The notes beneath the pieces are model-generated. The model searched no databases. It was not told where the DNA came from and was given only the letters and a program-made list of their open reading frames with translations. A stretch of DNA of 64,000 nucleotides from Streptomyces sp. CB01881 (GTDB taxonomy: Bacteria; Actinomycetota; Actinomycetes; Streptomycetales; Streptomycetaceae). Where the stretch lies: assembly GCF_002953255.1 (NCBI RefSeq), contig NZ_CP026498.1, forward strand, positions 9,083,516 through 9,147,515, read 5' to 3'. Position numbers and translations under genes: made by a program. Shown piece by piece: positions 7,772-16,748 of this stretch; position 1 is the first letter of the stretch; every line of letters starts with the position of its first letter.

Positions 7772-8156
7772 CCGGCACGAACGACGGTGAACGGGCCCCC
7801 GGGAGGCGGGTGGCCGAAGCGGTGGAGGTGGAGGTCGCCGCCGTCGGGCAGGACCGGAGCCCTCGAACCCTGCCGGCGTCCCGGAAGCCCGGCGCGGGAG
7901 GGGATGCTCGCCTGCACGGCGGCGCGCGGCCGAGTTCAGGGAGCGCGTCCTGGACGTCGTCACGGATGCGGCCGGGCGGTGTGGCGGGCCTTCGGGCTTG
8001 CCGGCCGCCCGGCGTGGGCCGCACCGGAGTTCGCGCTCCGGACCGGTGGCCGGGGTGGGAGGAGCCGGGTCGCCCCCTTTCTTCGGGCGCGATCCGCTCA
8101 TGGCCGTCACGCCAAACCCGACTGATGCTCAGTCAGTGCTCTTCGGGGCGGAATGA
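7772..8156. other. Gap without a supported gene
   Basis: The 385 bp between the SRPBCC gene and the convergent membrane-anchored gene hold no frame with a plausible start and recognisable product on either strand. Confidence 0.4.
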
Positions 8157-9287
8157 TCACCCGCTGTGGCGATGAGTTGCGCTCTTGAGCGGGCCTGTCT
8201 CCGGCGGTACCGGACGGGCCTTGGCCCGCTTCACCGACACCCCGCGCGCGAGGTCGAACTCCGCCGCCGGATCTTCGGCCGCGGTCCACGGGGCGGCGCC
8301 GCACCAGGGTCCGAGCAGACGGAACTGTTCCAGTGCGGGCGCGTACAGGCCCGAGGTGTAGAAGAAGGAGGCGAGCAGGTGCCGAAGTGCGGGCAGGTGC
8401 GGATCCTCCGGCGGCACGGTCGCCAGAGCCGCCGCGACCGCCCTCAGCCGGCGCTTCGCATGCGCTGAGGCCAGCAGCTTCCCGGCCGCGTCGCGCTTCG
8501 CCAGCTCGTGGACCGCGTGCAGGTAGATCCCGGGCAGCGGGCTGCCCGCCGGCGCGGCGTCCATGGCCCGCTCGGCGAACGCCAGCATCTGCCGGTCCGA
8601 GCCGTACCACTTGGCGCACCAGTACTGCATGCCCTGCCAGTGCCCCTCGTAGTGGTGCGGCGCCCGCTCGGCCAACCCGGCCCAGAGTGGCGCGAACTGC
8701 TCGGGCGTGTACTGCGCCCCGCGTGCCGCCGTCACCATGACCACCCACGGCCCCGGGTCCTCCGAGGAGAGCAGCGCGGCCCGCCGTGCGGCCTCGATCG
8801 CGGCCGGCAGCAGCTCCCGGAACCTCGCCATGTTCTCGGGCGGCACCTCGTGGGCGAACCCGGAACCGCGGATCGCCCACGCGCGGCGCACCAGCAGCTT
8901 GGCCTCCAGGGTGGCCGCGTCGCAGCAGTTCGGATCGGCGATCCGCCAGGCCGTCAGCCAGGCGTCGCCCGAGTCCGCGATCTCCGCCAGCAGTTCGAGC
9001 CGCGACCAGCGCTCGTCCCAGGACCGCCCGGCCCCGGCCACGTACGCGGCGGCGGGCCGCCAGTCCCCGTCCCAGGCGGCGTCGGCGATCGCCTGGGCCT
9101 CCCTGCGCAGCTCGGCGGACATCGGAGGGCCGGCTCGCTCCGGGTCCAGCTGCGCGCGCGGAGCCAGGCCGTACGCCGTGGGGTCGAACCTGGTCCGCGC
9201 CCACCTCTGGGCGAGCCGGCGGAAGGGCTGGTCGTGCAGCACGACGCAGGTGAGGGCGATCAAGACCAGGCCGAAAATAAGATCCAC
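8157..9287 (-). CDS. Membrane-anchored helical-repeat protein, 376 aa, function unknown
   Basis: The protein opens with one hydrophobic segment (DLIFGLVLIALTCVVL), followed by a charged region and a long all-helical body resembling TPR/SEL1-like or DUF4034-type proteins (AWDGDWRPAAAYVAGAGRSW; AEIADSGDAWLTAWRIADP; ERAPHHYEGHWQGMQYWCAKWYG). It is probably anchored by its N-terminus with the repeat domain in the cytoplasm. The GTG at 9287 was chosen because GGGAGGA lies upstream and it places the hydrophobic segment at the N-terminus; the same frame stays open further upstream only by overlapping the divergent acetyltransferase gene. It is divergent from the GNAT gene at 9366. Confidence 0.7.
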   Translation of the reverse strand: MDLIFGLVLIALTCVVLHDQPFRRLAQRWARTRFDPTAYGLAPRAQLDPERAGPPMSAELRREAQAIADAAWDGDWRPAAAYVAGAGRSWDERWSRLELLAEIADSGDAWLTAWRIADPNCCDAATLEAKLLVRRAWAIRGSGFAHEVPPENMARFRELLPAAIEAARRAALLSSEDPGPWVVMVTAARGAQYTPEQFAPLWAGLAERAPHHYEGHWQGMQYWCAKWYGSDRQMLAFAERAMDAAPAGSPLPGIYLHAVHELAKRDAAGKLLASAHAKRRLRAVAAALATVPPEDPHLPALRHLLASFFYTSGLYAPALEQFRLLGPWCGAAPWTAAEDPAAEFDLARGVSVKRAKARPVPPETGPLKSATHRHSG

Positions 9288-9365
9288 AGCGGCGAATCCT
9301 CCCTGCGGAGAGGCCGCGCGCGCAACGCGGAAATAGGCTCGCCGAACACCCTTTTCCGTGGAAAC

Positions 9366-9887
9366 ATGCCCCATATGGGGACGATTCTGCACGGCGCCCA
9401 CGTCACGCTTCGCCCGGCCACCGACGACGACATCCCGGCCCTCGTGGCCATTCGTTCCACGCCCGAGGTGTACGCCCGCTGGCGGGGTGGCGACGACCTC
9501 GCCGACGCCGTTGCCACCGACCTCAAGGAGCCGGACACCGAGACCCTGGTGGTCGTGGTGGCGGGGCAGGTGGCCGGCGCGATCCAGTGGTACGCCGAGA
9601 ACGACGACGAGTACCGGCACGCCGGCATCGACATCTACCTCGACCCGGCCCACCACGGCCACGGCCTCGGCACGGACGCCGTCCGCACCCTCGCCCGCCA
9701 CCTCGTCGCCGACCACCACTACCACCGCCTGATCATCGACCCGGCGGCCGACAACACGGCGGCGATCCGCTGCTACGAGAAGGTCGGATTCCGCCCGGTC
9801 GGGACGATGCGCCAGTACGAACGCGGACCGGACGGCAGCTGGCACGACAATCTGCTGATGGACCTGCTCGCCGACGAACTCGTCTAG
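9366..9887 (+). CDS. GNAT acetyltransferase (AAC(6')-like), 173 aa
   Basis: A complete GNAT domain. LHGAHVTLRPATDDDIPALVAIRSTPEVYARWRG is the N-terminal strand-helix; the acetyl-CoA loop is HHGHGLGTDAVRTLARHL (about residues 104-121); the C-terminal part reads NTAAIRCYEKVGFRPVGTMRQYERGPDGSWHDNLLMD. The ending and the YERGPDG...HDNLLMDLL motif resemble aminoglycoside 6'-N-acetyltransferase-like proteins, but many such GNATs act on other amines, so resistance should not be assumed. Two ATGs are possible (9366 and 9375) and neither has a strong ribosome site. Confidence 0.85.
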   Translation: MPHMGTILHGAHVTLRPATDDDIPALVAIRSTPEVYARWRGGDDLADAVATDLKEPDTETLVVVVAGQVAGAIQWYAENDDEYRHAGIDIYLDPAHHGHGLGTDAVRTLARHLVADHHYHRLIIDPAADNTAAIRCYEKVGFRPVGTMRQYERGPDGSWHDNLLMDLLADELV

Positions 9888-10032
9888 CGGAAACGCCTTT
9901 GCCGCGCCGAAAAACCCTTCGCACCTGCTCGCCCCGCCCGGTACGGTCTCGACCGCGTTCCCATTGCGGGGAGCCCACGGGCTCCGCGTCCGGCCGCCCC
10001 GGAAGTTCCCACGCCGAGAGAAGGTTTCGTCC

Positions 10033-10410
10033 ATGGCATGTCGTATCGGTGAGCTCGTGCTCGGTTGCCGCGACCCCGAACTGTTGGCGCAGTTCTGGTG
10101 CGAGGTCCTGGGCTACGTCGTGGTCGGCCGCGAGGAGGGCTGCGTGGAGATCGGGACGCCGGAAGGGTTCGGCGGTCCGCAGCCCACGATCTTCTTCAGC
10201 CGCAGGGACGAGCCGGAGCAGGGGAAGTCCCGGCTGCACATCGACGTCAACCCCACCGACCGCGATCAGGATGCCGAGCTCGAACGCCTCCTGAAGCTCG
10301 GGGCGCGACGGGCCGACATCGGCCAGACCGGCAACGAGCATTGGCACGTACTCGCCGACCCCGAGGGCAATGAGTTCTGCCTGCTCAGGGCCCGCCTCAA
10401 CCCGATCTGA
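10033..10410 (+). CDS. VOC (glyoxalase/bleomycin-resistance fold) protein, 125 aa
   Basis: A single small VOC protein with the paired beta-alpha-beta-beta-beta modules: IGELVLGCRDPELLAQFWCEVLGYVVVGREEGCVEIG, then RLHIDVNPTDRDQDAELERLLKLGARRADIG, ending in the usual HVLADPEGNEFCLL. Such proteins bind a metal or a hydrophobic ligand; the substrate is unknown. The ATG at 10033 has an upstream GAGAGAAGG site. It stands alone after the GNAT gene, in the same direction and about 145 bp away. Confidence 0.85.
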   Translation: MACRIGELVLGCRDPELLAQFWCEVLGYVVVGREEGCVEIGTPEGFGGPQPTIFFSRRDEPEQGKSRLHIDVNPTDRDQDAELERLLKLGARRADIGQTGNEHWHVLADPEGNEFCLLRARLNPI

Positions 10411-10462
10411 CGGCGCCGCTTCCGGGGCGGACCACGCCGCGCAGGCGTCGTCCGCATCGTTT

Positions 10463-10990
10463 CTACGGTCGCTTCCCCCAGTTGTGGACGGTCAGTTCCG
10501 GCCGGTGGCGGAGCATGGCGTCGGCGACCGCGTCGTGGCCGACCGGAAGGGTGCTGGTCGAGAACGACGGGCTGTAGCCCATGCGAGCGTTCGCCCGGGC
10601 GATCCGCGGCGCGCGGGCCAGGTACCCGGCGGGGTCGTGCAGGACCAGCTCGACCACGTGCGGGGTGAGGGCGGATCCGGTGTTGACCGCCCGGATCCGG
10701 ACCTCGGCGATCTCGCTCCAGGAGATCCGCCCCAACTGGACGTGGTCCAGCCCGGCCGTGTCCAGTACGAGCTCGGGCCGGCGCCGGACGAGACGGCCCG
10801 TCAGCCCCACCGCGCAGGCGCCGAAGAACGCCACGCTGAGTGCGCCGACGAGCACCAGCACGACCGAGGGGGACGCCATCATGGCCGCGCCCACCGCCAC
10901 GAACGCCACCGCGCCGGCCAGGTGCAGGGCCGCCCGTGGCCGGGAGGACGCGTACACGGTGGGTGGGAGGGCCGCCGTCTCGTCGATCAC
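10463..10990 (-). CDS. Two-helix membrane protein (STM3941-like), about 175 aa
   Basis: Two adjacent hydrophobic segments (LHLAGAVAFVAVGAAMMA and VVLVLVGALSVAFFGACAV) near the N-terminus are followed by a PH-like cytoplasmic domain (LDTAGLDHVQLGRISWSEIAEVRI, later VVELVLHDPAGYLAR). This layout matches the STM3941-type family of small membrane proteins of unknown role. GTG at 10990 is the suggested start; a TTG at 10999 in the same frame is an alternative and neither has a good ribosome site. It converges on the VOC gene. Confidence 0.7.
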   Translation of the reverse strand: MIDETAALPPTVYASSRPRAALHLAGAVAFVAVGAAMMASPSVVLVLVGALSVAFFGACAVGLTGRLVRRRPELVLDTAGLDHVQLGRISWSEIAEVRIRAVNTGSALTPHVVELVLHDPAGYLARAPRIARANARMGYSPSFSTSTLPVGHDAVADAMLRHRPELTVHNWGKRP

Positions 10991-11348
10991 GCGGCACAAG
11001 GTACCCGCTGCCCGGCCCCGGACACCACGGCGGTGCTGCGACGGCCGGTGTACGGCGCAGGCGTGGCGGCGACGTGACGCCGGGGCCTGTCCCGTCGATG
11101 CCGGTCCGCGGCCCCGTGGGCGTCATCCTGCGGACTTACACCCGTGGGCGAGGAGTGTGGCGGTTGGTCGGCCCGTGGTCGGATGTGCCGTGGCGTTTCG
11201 CGTGACAGTGTTCCTGCCATGTGCACGAACGAAAGCCGATGGACAGTCAGTCCGAGTTCTCCGTTCGGCAGATGACAGGCACGCCGAGTGCGCAGACGCA
11301 GGCCGAGCGCCTCGGCCCCGTTCCGGCCGCGAACCCCACGGAGGGCCC
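10991..11348. other. Gap without a supported gene
   Basis: The 358 bp between the divergent membrane-protein and hydrolase genes contain only shadow frames. They presumably hold the two promoters; no clear operator was seen. Confidence 0.4.
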
Positions 11349-12554
11349 GTGACAACCACGCCGTTCACAAGCCGCAGCACCATGACGCGCCGTCGCATGC
11401 TGGGCGCCGCACTCGCCGTCGGGGCCGCGGTGCCGTTCGGTGTGACGCGCCCGGCGTGGGCGGCTCCGGCCGCCGACGGCCCGCCGCGGCTCACCCTGCC
11501 CGCTCCCACCGGGCCGTACCCGGTGGGAACGGTGTCGTTGCACCTCGTCGACGCCTCACGCCCGGACCCGGTGGCCGGCGACGGGCACCACCGCGAGTTG
11601 ATGGCCGACGTCTGGTACCCCGCGCGGGACGTCGGGCGGTACTCGCCGGCGCCGTGGATGCCGGCCGGCTTGCTGCGGACCTTCCTCGCGTCCGCGGGGT
11701 TCGGCGCCGACGCCGTCCTGACACCGTTCACGGCCGGCCACGAGGGCGCCCCGGTGCTGCGGACGGGCGGACGCCTGCCCGTCGTCGTGTACTCGCACGG
11801 CGCGCACAGCCACCGCGCCGACCACACCGTCATGGTCCAGGAGCTCGCCAGCCACGGCTACGTGGTGGTCACGGTGGGCCACACCTATGACACGTTCGGC
11901 GAGTTCCCCGACGGCCGGGTCGTCGTTCCGCTCAGGGACCCGAAGCACGCCCTGGGGCCGGCGGACTTCGCCGCGGACGTCCGCTTCGTCCTCGACCGCA
12001 TCGAGGACCTGCACGCCGGGCGCAATCCCGACGCCGGACGCCGGCCCCTTCCGGCGGGCCTGTGCGGTTCCCTGGACCTGGACCGCATCGGCGTGTTCGG
12101 CTGGTCGAAGGGCGGGACGGCGGCCGCCCGCGTCATGATCGAGGACCGGCGCGTCCGGGCCGGGTTGAGTCTGGACGGCCCGATGCTGCCGACGATCACC
12201 GCGGACCTGGACCGGCCGTTCATGATGATGACCGCCGAGTTCACCCGGGCGCAGGAGCCGGCCGTCGCCGGGTTCTGGTCGCACCTGCGGGGGTGGCGGC
12301 TCGACGTCCGGGCCGATGGCGCGCTGCACGGCTCGTACGGTGACAACCAGGCCCTGATCCCGCAGTTGGCGAAGGTGATCGGGATGAGCGACGAGCAGCT
12401 CCGGGGCTGGATCGGAACCCTCGACCCGGCCCGGGCGGTGCGGATCCAGCAGGCGTACCCGCTCGCGTTCTTCGACCTGCATCTGCGGCACCGCGGGGGG
12501 CGGTTGCTCGACGGTCCGTCCCGGGCGTTCCCGGAGGTGAGGTTCCTCCCGTGA
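11349..12554 (+). CDS. Tat-exported alpha/beta hydrolase (PAF-acetylhydrolase-like), 401 aa
   Basis: A secreted hydrolase. The N-terminus has a twin-arginine signal (TRRRMLGAALAVGAAVP) ending in a probable cleavage site, PAWA/AP, near residue 41. The mature part has the alpha/beta-hydrolase order: the oxyanion region VVVYSHGAHSHR, the nucleophile elbow FGWSKGG (GxSxG), and a late LDGPM strand; a histidine such as that in ALHGSYGD could complete the triad. The arrangement resembles platelet-activating-factor acetylhydrolase-like or lipase proteins of Streptomyces. GTG start after GGAGGGCCC. A strong hairpin lies about 180 bp downstream. Confidence 0.83.
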   Translation: MTTTPFTSRSTMTRRRMLGAALAVGAAVPFGVTRPAWAAPAADGPPRLTLPAPTGPYPVGTVSLHLVDASRPDPVAGDGHHRELMADVWYPARDVGRYSPAPWMPAGLLRTFLASAGFGADAVLTPFTAGHEGAPVLRTGGRLPVVVYSHGAHSHRADHTVMVQELASHGYVVVTVGHTYDTFGEFPDGRVVVPLRDPKHALGPADFAADVRFVLDRIEDLHAGRNPDAGRRPLPAGLCGSLDLDRIGVFGWSKGGTAAARVMIEDRRVRAGLSLDGPMLPTITADLDRPFMMMTAEFTRAQEPAVAGFWSHLRGWRLDVRADGALHGSYGDNQALIPQLAKVIGMSDEQLRGWIGTLDPARAVRIQQAYPLAFFDLHLRHRGGRLLDGPSRAFPEVRFLP

Positions 12555-12735
12555 CCCGGCGGGCCGCGGCGCCCGCCCAGCGCGCCGCGGTCCGCCGGTC
12601 GGCCGGCACGCGGGCGCCGTGGAGGCAGGTCTACCTCTGACGTCCGCTCACGAAGATCCACTCACGGGCAGCCTGGCCACGTGCCCGCCCTCGCCCCGCG
12701 CCGGGCCCCAGGGGTGTCGCACTGTCCTGACGCGG

Positions 12736-12773
12736 GCACGGGCCCGGCTCCTGGGGAGGAACCGGGCCCGTGC
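12736..12773. terminator. Bidirectional hairpin between convergent hydrolase and lectin genes
   Basis: GCACGGGCCCGG (12736-12747) pairs perfectly with CCGGGCCCGTGC (12762-12773), loop 14 bases. The rest of the 12555-12863 gap has only a 30-bp-period repeat (unit GGGTCGAGCCGGATCAGCTC at 12796 and 12826) and no gene. Confidence 0.65.
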
Positions 12774-12863
12774 GCCGGGGCTGTCAGGTCGGGTCGGGTC
12801 GAGCCGGATCAGCTCAAGCCGGATCGGGTCGAGCCGGATCAGCTCGGGTCGAGGCGGGTCGGG

Positions 12864-14339
12864 TCAGGAGACGAGCTTGACGACCGCGTCGGCCGCGGCC
12901 TTGCCCGCCGCGGCCAGGACCGCCTTCACGAGGTCGCCGAGGGCTCCCGTGATGCCGGCCGCGAGGGTGTCGGTCGCCTGCATGTCGGCCCTGAAGGTGC
13001 CGTTGAGGATGCCGTCCCACTTCGCGGTGATCTGCGGGTTGTTGCCGGTGAACGTGAAGTCGTCGTTCCGGTCGGGGGTGCCGAAGGGCAGGCCGGCCAC
13101 GGTTCCTTCGGTGTGACCGGAGTGCTGGAAGGTGAAGACGGTTCCGTCCGGCGTCAGCACGGCGGCGGAGATCGTGTAGTCGATGTTGTCGAAGCCGCTG
13201 TCGTGGGCGTGCGTGTTGAACGAGAAGAAGCCGTCCTGCCTCATCACGACGTGCGCCGAGCCCCCGATGGCGATGTCGGTCGTGAGGTCCTGGTCGAAGT
13301 TCTTGCTCGACGTGTCGTACCAGTAGTGGTCCTGGACGGAGGCGTCGCCGCCGACGAACCAGAGCTCCATGCTGCCGGGGATGCGGGAGACGGCGGCGAT
13401 TCCGCTGGTGATGGAGGCGCTGCCGGGGGGTGCGAGTTCGAAGGCCTGCCAGGGGCTGCCCTCGTACCAGTAGCGGTCCTGGACAGAGCCGTTGGGCCCG
13501 ACGAACCACACCTCCATGCTGCCCGGGATGCGCGAGACCGCCGCGACGCCGGTGTGGGTGGAGGCGCTGCCGGGGGGTGCGAGTTCGAAGGCCTGCCAGG
13601 GGCTGCCCTCGTACCAGTAGCGGTCCTGCACCGAGCCGTTGGGTCCGACGAACCACACCTCCATGCTGCCCGGGATGCGCGAGACCGCCGCGACGCCGCT
13701 GGTGCTGGACGCACTGTTGGGCGGCGAGAGCTCGAAGGCCTGCCAGTTGGAGCCCTCGTACCAGTAGCGGTCCTGCACCGAGCCGTTCCCGCCGACGAAG
13801 AAGACCTCCATGCTGCCCGGGATGCGCGAGACCGCGGCGATGCCGCCGATGGTCGACGCGGTGCCGGCGGAGGAGAGTTCGAAGGCCTGCCAGTTGGAGC
13901 CCTCGTACCAGTAGTGGTCCTGCACCGAGCCGTTCCCGCCGATGAAGAAGACCTCCATGCTGCCGGGGATGCGGGAGACGGCGGCGATGCCGCCGGTGGT
14001 GGCGGCGCTGCCGGGGGGTGCGAGTTCGAAGGCCTGCCAGGGGCTGCCCTCGTACCAGTAGCGGTCCTGGACAGAGCCGTTGGCCCCGATGAACCAGACC
14101 TCCATGCTGCCGGGGATGCGCGAGACGGCGGCGATTCCGCCGTTGACGGAGGCGCTGCCGGCGGGCGCCAGCTCGTAGCGCTTCCACGGCGACCCGTCGT
14201 ACCAGTACGCCCCCTGGACCGACCCGTTCGGGGCGACCCACCAGACCTCCATGCTGCCGTCGATCCGGGAGACCGCCGCCACCCGGCTCGACAGGTCCGA
14301 GCTGCCGGCCGACGAGAGCGTGAATTGGTTCCAACTCAT
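12864..14339 (-). CDS. Seven-bladed beta-propeller lectin-like protein (PLL type) with extra C-terminal domain
   Basis: A 491-residue protein built of seven near-identical 49-residue repeats (147 bp each) spanning roughly residues 8-350, each containing AAVSRIPGSMEVWFVGPNGS and WYEGSPWQAFELAPPGSAS or close variants. This is the pattern of the PLL/AAL-like sugar-binding propellers of Photorhabdus. The first residues (WNQFTLSSAGSS) copy the last strand of a repeat, while the seventh repeat lacks that strand, so the ends probably close the ring. Repeats five and six are almost identical, suggesting recent duplication or conversion. A separate ~140-residue domain follows (HVVMRQDGFFSFNTHAHDSG; FTFQHSGHTEGTVAG) with an amphipathic Ala/Val-rich tail. 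No signal peptide is visible. The ATG has a GGAGGATCC ribosome site. Confidence 0.82.
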   Translation of the reverse strand: MSWNQFTLSSAGSSDLSSRVAAVSRIDGSMEVWWVAPNGSVQGAYWYDGSPWKRYELAPAGSASVNGGIAAVSRIPGSMEVWFIGANGSVQDRYWYEGSPWQAFELAPPGSAATTGGIAAVSRIPGSMEVFFIGGNGSVQDHYWYEGSNWQAFELSSAGTASTIGGIAAVSRIPGSMEVFFVGGNGSVQDRYWYEGSNWQAFELSPPNSASSTSGVAAVSRIPGSMEVWFVGPNGSVQDRYWYEGSPWQAFELAPPGSASTHTGVAAVSRIPGSMEVWFVGPNGSVQDRYWYEGSPWQAFELAPPGSASITSGIAAVSRIPGSMELWFVGGDASVQDHYWYDTSSKNFDQDLTTDIAIGGSAHVVMRQDGFFSFNTHAHDSGFDNIDYTISAAVLTPDGTVFTFQHSGHTEGTVAGLPFGTPDRNDDFTFTGNNPQITAKWDGILNGTFRADMQATDTLAAGITGALGDLVKAVLAAAGKAAADAVVKLVS

Positions 14340-14692
14340 CTGGGATCCTCCAGTGCTTCGCTGTCGGAACACCCGGGCCGGAAGATCCGGCCCGGTCCGC
14401 GTGAGGCGCCGTCCGGTTACCCGGGGTGACCGCCCAACGCGTGCTCTCACGTTAGGAATTCGCCATGACGGGGGGCATGAGGCCGTGGTCCCGAGTGCGT
14501 CCCGGGACCAGTGCACCAGCCGGACGCGCCCCGGCGTGGGACAAGCGGCGCCGGCCGCTCACCGAGCCCCCCGCGCCCGGTGAACGGCCGGCGTGTCCGT
14601 GAGGCGACCGGCCGGGCCGGTCCGTCGTACCGCCGTCGTGACGGCCTGTCGTGCCGCCGCCCTCGCTCTGCCGCCCTCGCCCTGCCGCCGGG
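14340..14692. other. Gap without a supported gene
   Basis: The 353 bp upstream of the lectin gene and downstream of the deaminase gene show no supported frame. The lectin promoter should lie near 14340-14460, around the AT-richer stretch CACGTTAGGAATTCGCC. Confidence 0.4.
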
Positions 14693-15121
14693 TCAGCGGT
14701 AGTACCCCTCCACCACCGCCCGCACCTCGTCGTGCAGTGCCGGGCCGTCCTGCGGGACGGGCAGGCGACCGCTGCCCGGACGGATGGCCAGGAGTTGTTC
14801 GCCGGAGAGCGCGAACACCACCCGCCGCAGGCCCGCCTGCTGGATGACGGCCTCGCACATCCCGCACGGCTGGCAGCTGGTGTACATCGTGGTCCGCGCC
14901 GCCGTGACGGCGTCCAGCTCCCGTGCGGCCCAGCGCGCCAGCTTCAGCTCCGGGTGCGCGGTGATGTCCCGGTCGGTCAGGGTCGTGTTGCGCTCCTCGG
15001 CCAGCACCGTGCCGTCCGGCCCGGCCAGCAGCGATCCGAACGGCGGGTTGCCGCTCGTGCGTGCCTCGGCCGCGAGCACGATGGCCTGCCGGAGGAGGGT
15101 GTGGTCGTCGGGGGTGGTCAT
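14693..15121 (-). CDS. CMP/dCMP-type nucleoside deaminase, 142 aa
   Basis: A cytidine/guanine-deaminase-fold protein with the zinc-site signatures HPELKLARWA (His and catalytic Glu, about residues 56-58) and SCQPCGMCEA (Cys pair about 83-86). Length and order fit the tRNA-adenosine/guanine deaminase superfamily; substrate specificity cannot be fixed. Its ATG overlaps the stop codon of the luciferase-like gene (ATGA), so the two are translationally coupled and expressed as one operon. Confidence 0.88.
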   Translation of the reverse strand: MTTPDDHTLLRQAIVLAAEARTSGNPPFGSLLAGPDGTVLAEERNTTLTDRDITAHPELKLARWAARELDAVTAARTTMYTSCQPCGMCEAVIQQAGLRRVVFALSGEQLLAIRPGSGRLPVPQDGPALHDEVRAVVEGYYR

Positions 15122-15981
15122 GAGTGCTCCGTACGGGTGCGGGGTGGGTGGAACTGCGCGGCCACTGTGGCGAGTGACCGCCAGGCCGTCTCGGGGTGGA
15201 GGGTTTCGCGGGGGTCGCCGCCGTAGGGGTCGAGGACGACGGTGTCGGCGCCCAGCAGCCGCAGTTGGTCGAGGTCGGCCATGATCTGGTCGATCGTGCC
15301 CTCCCCGGCGAGCCGCTGCGGCCCGCCGACGGTCGTCGCGGTGGGCTTGAGCGCGATCCGGGGCGCGAAAGCGGGTACGGGGAGCTGCTGTTCGTCCGCG
15401 AGCTCCTTCAGCCTGGCCACGGACTCGCGCAGCACCGGCATGGTGCAGCGCAGCGGGTGCCAGGCGTCCCCGGAGCGCACGGCCCGGCGCAGCCCCGCCT
15501 CGCTGTTGCCGCCGACCCAGACGGGAATCCGACGGCTTCCGTAGGCCGCGGTGTCCGCCCAGGCGGCCCGGACGGCCCGGAGGTGGTCGTCGGTCAGCCG
15601 TCCGCGGCGCTCGAAGGGGATGCCGAGGGCGGCGAACTCCTGCCGGGCCCAGCCCACCCCCACACCGAGGACCAGCCGGCCGTCGCTCAGCTCGTTCAGG
15701 TTGGCGGCCATCCGGGCGGTGAGCAGCGGGTGCCGGTAGGGGGCGATGAGGACGGTCGTGCCGAGACGGACCCGGGTGGTGATGCCGGCCAGCCAGGAGA
15801 GGGTGGTGAACGGTTCGTAGAAGGGGGCCGGGTAGCGCTCGGCGACGTCGGACGTGATGGCGACATGGTCCGAGACCATCAGCAGGTCGAAGCCCAGGCC
15901 TTCCACGGTGAGGGCCCAACTGCGCAGGACTCCCGGGTCCGCGCCGGGGCCGAAGTTGAGGACGTTGACTCCGATCTTCAC
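15118..15981 (-). CDS. LLM-class F420-dependent oxidoreductase, 287 aa
   Basis: A luciferase-like TIM-barrel enzyme. It begins with MKIGVNVLNFGPGADPGVLRSWA and continues with FDLLMVSDHVAI, the conserved RVRLGTTVLIAPYRHPLLTA, the DGRLVLGVGVGWARQEFAALG motif and RIPVWVGGNSEAGLRRAVRSGDAW. This matches the TIGR03619-type F420 families, which use reduced coenzyme F420 for hydride transfer in the cytoplasm. It is the first gene of an operon with the downstream deaminase and is divergent from an Lrp/AsnC regulator 94 bp away, which may control it. Confidence 0.88.
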   Translation of the reverse strand: MKIGVNVLNFGPGADPGVLRSWALTVEGLGFDLLMVSDHVAITSDVAERYPAPFYEPFTTLSWLAGITTRVRLGTTVLIAPYRHPLLTARMAANLNELSDGRLVLGVGVGWARQEFAALGIPFERRGRLTDDHLRAVRAAWADTAAYGSRRIPVWVGGNSEAGLRRAVRSGDAWHPLRCTMPVLRESVARLKELADEQQLPVPAFAPRIALKPTATTVGGPQRLAGEGTIDQIMADLDQLRLLGADTVVLDPYGGDPRETLHPETAWRSLATVAAQFHPPRTRTEHS

Positions 15982-16075
15982 GACGCCAAGGCTAGTCAGG
16001 TGGTACGGGCCTCCAGAAGGGATTCCGGCCTGTTCGAACGCGGTTCGGCCGTGGATTCACCGGTAATCTGGGCGG

Positions 16076-16540
16076 ATGACCGAGAGTCTTGACGAGACGG
16101 ACTGGGCGATCCTCGCCCAGCTCCAGCAGGACGGCCGGCTCCCGTTCACGGAGCTGGCGCGGCGGGTGAACCTGAGCGCGTCGGCGACGACGGAGCGGGT
16201 GCGGCGGCTGGAGGCGGCCGGGGTGATCACCGGGTACCGCGCGGAGGTGGACCTGGAACGGACCGGGCACGCGGTGCTGGCGGTGGTCCGGCTGAAGTAC
16301 CCGGGGCCGGGGACGCGGCACGAGCCGCTGCGCCGGCTGGTGGATGAACGCCCGGAGATTCTGGAGTGCCTGCGGACCACGGGCGACGACTGTTACGTCC
16401 TGAAGGTGGCGACCACGTCGATGGGCCACCTGGAGGAGGTCGTCGACGCGCTGGCCCAGTTCGGGAGCACGACCACCAATCTCGTGCTCAGCCGGACACT
16501 GCCGTTCCGCGGCCCGCGGGAGGACGCCCGGCCGCTCTGA
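16076..16540 (+). CDS. Lrp/AsnC-family transcriptional regulator
   Basis: A 154-residue protein of normal length. The N-terminal winged helix is LDETDWAILAQLQQDGRLPFTELARRVNLSASATTERVRRLEAAGVITGYRAEVD; the C-terminal RAM ligand domain reads AVLAVVRLKYPG to TTGDDCYVLKVATTSMGHLEEVVDAL. It is divergent from the F420 oxidoreductase/deaminase operon, the usual place for a local regulator that senses an amino acid or related metabolite. A 15-bp repeat (GAGCCCGGCCGCTCC) occurs just after the stop. Confidence 0.9.
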   Translation: MTESLDETDWAILAQLQQDGRLPFTELARRVNLSASATTERVRRLEAAGVITGYRAEVDLERTGHAVLAVVRLKYPGPGTRHEPLRRLVDERPEILECLRTTGDDCYVLKVATTSMGHLEEVVDALAQFGSTTTNLVLSRTLPFRGPREDARPL

Positions 16541-16748
16541 GCCCGGCCGCTCCGAGCCCGGCCGCTCCGAGCCCGAGGTCACGGGACCGGTGCCGCGGGA
16601 CCGGCCGCGCGGCCCGCGTCCCGCCGCTTTTCCCGGGCGGCTCCCAGGTTGCTCCCAGGAACAGGCAACCGGACGGCCGTTCCTCGCTGTCTCTGCTGTC
16701 ACCGGGCACACGGGCCCGGGCGGCACAGGAACTGGGCACCGGAACACG

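Noticed and set aside
7772..8156. Relic transposase-like segment (AEFRERVLDVVTDAAGR) in the gap
   Set aside because: Too short and without a start or second motif; chance similarity cannot be excluded.
9366..9887. Aminoglycoside resistance gene
   Set aside because: The GNAT has AAC(6')-like features but the family is broad and no resistance-specific evidence is present.
9288..10034. N-terminal extension of the membrane-anchored helical-repeat gene
   Set aside because: The extension overlaps the divergent acetyltransferase gene in antisense and lacks family-like sequence; the GTG at 9287 with a hydrophobic first segment is a better start.
13370..14100. Possible CRISPR or minisatellite from 147-bp repetition
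   Set aside because: The repetition is the coding repeat of the lectin-like propeller and stays in frame.
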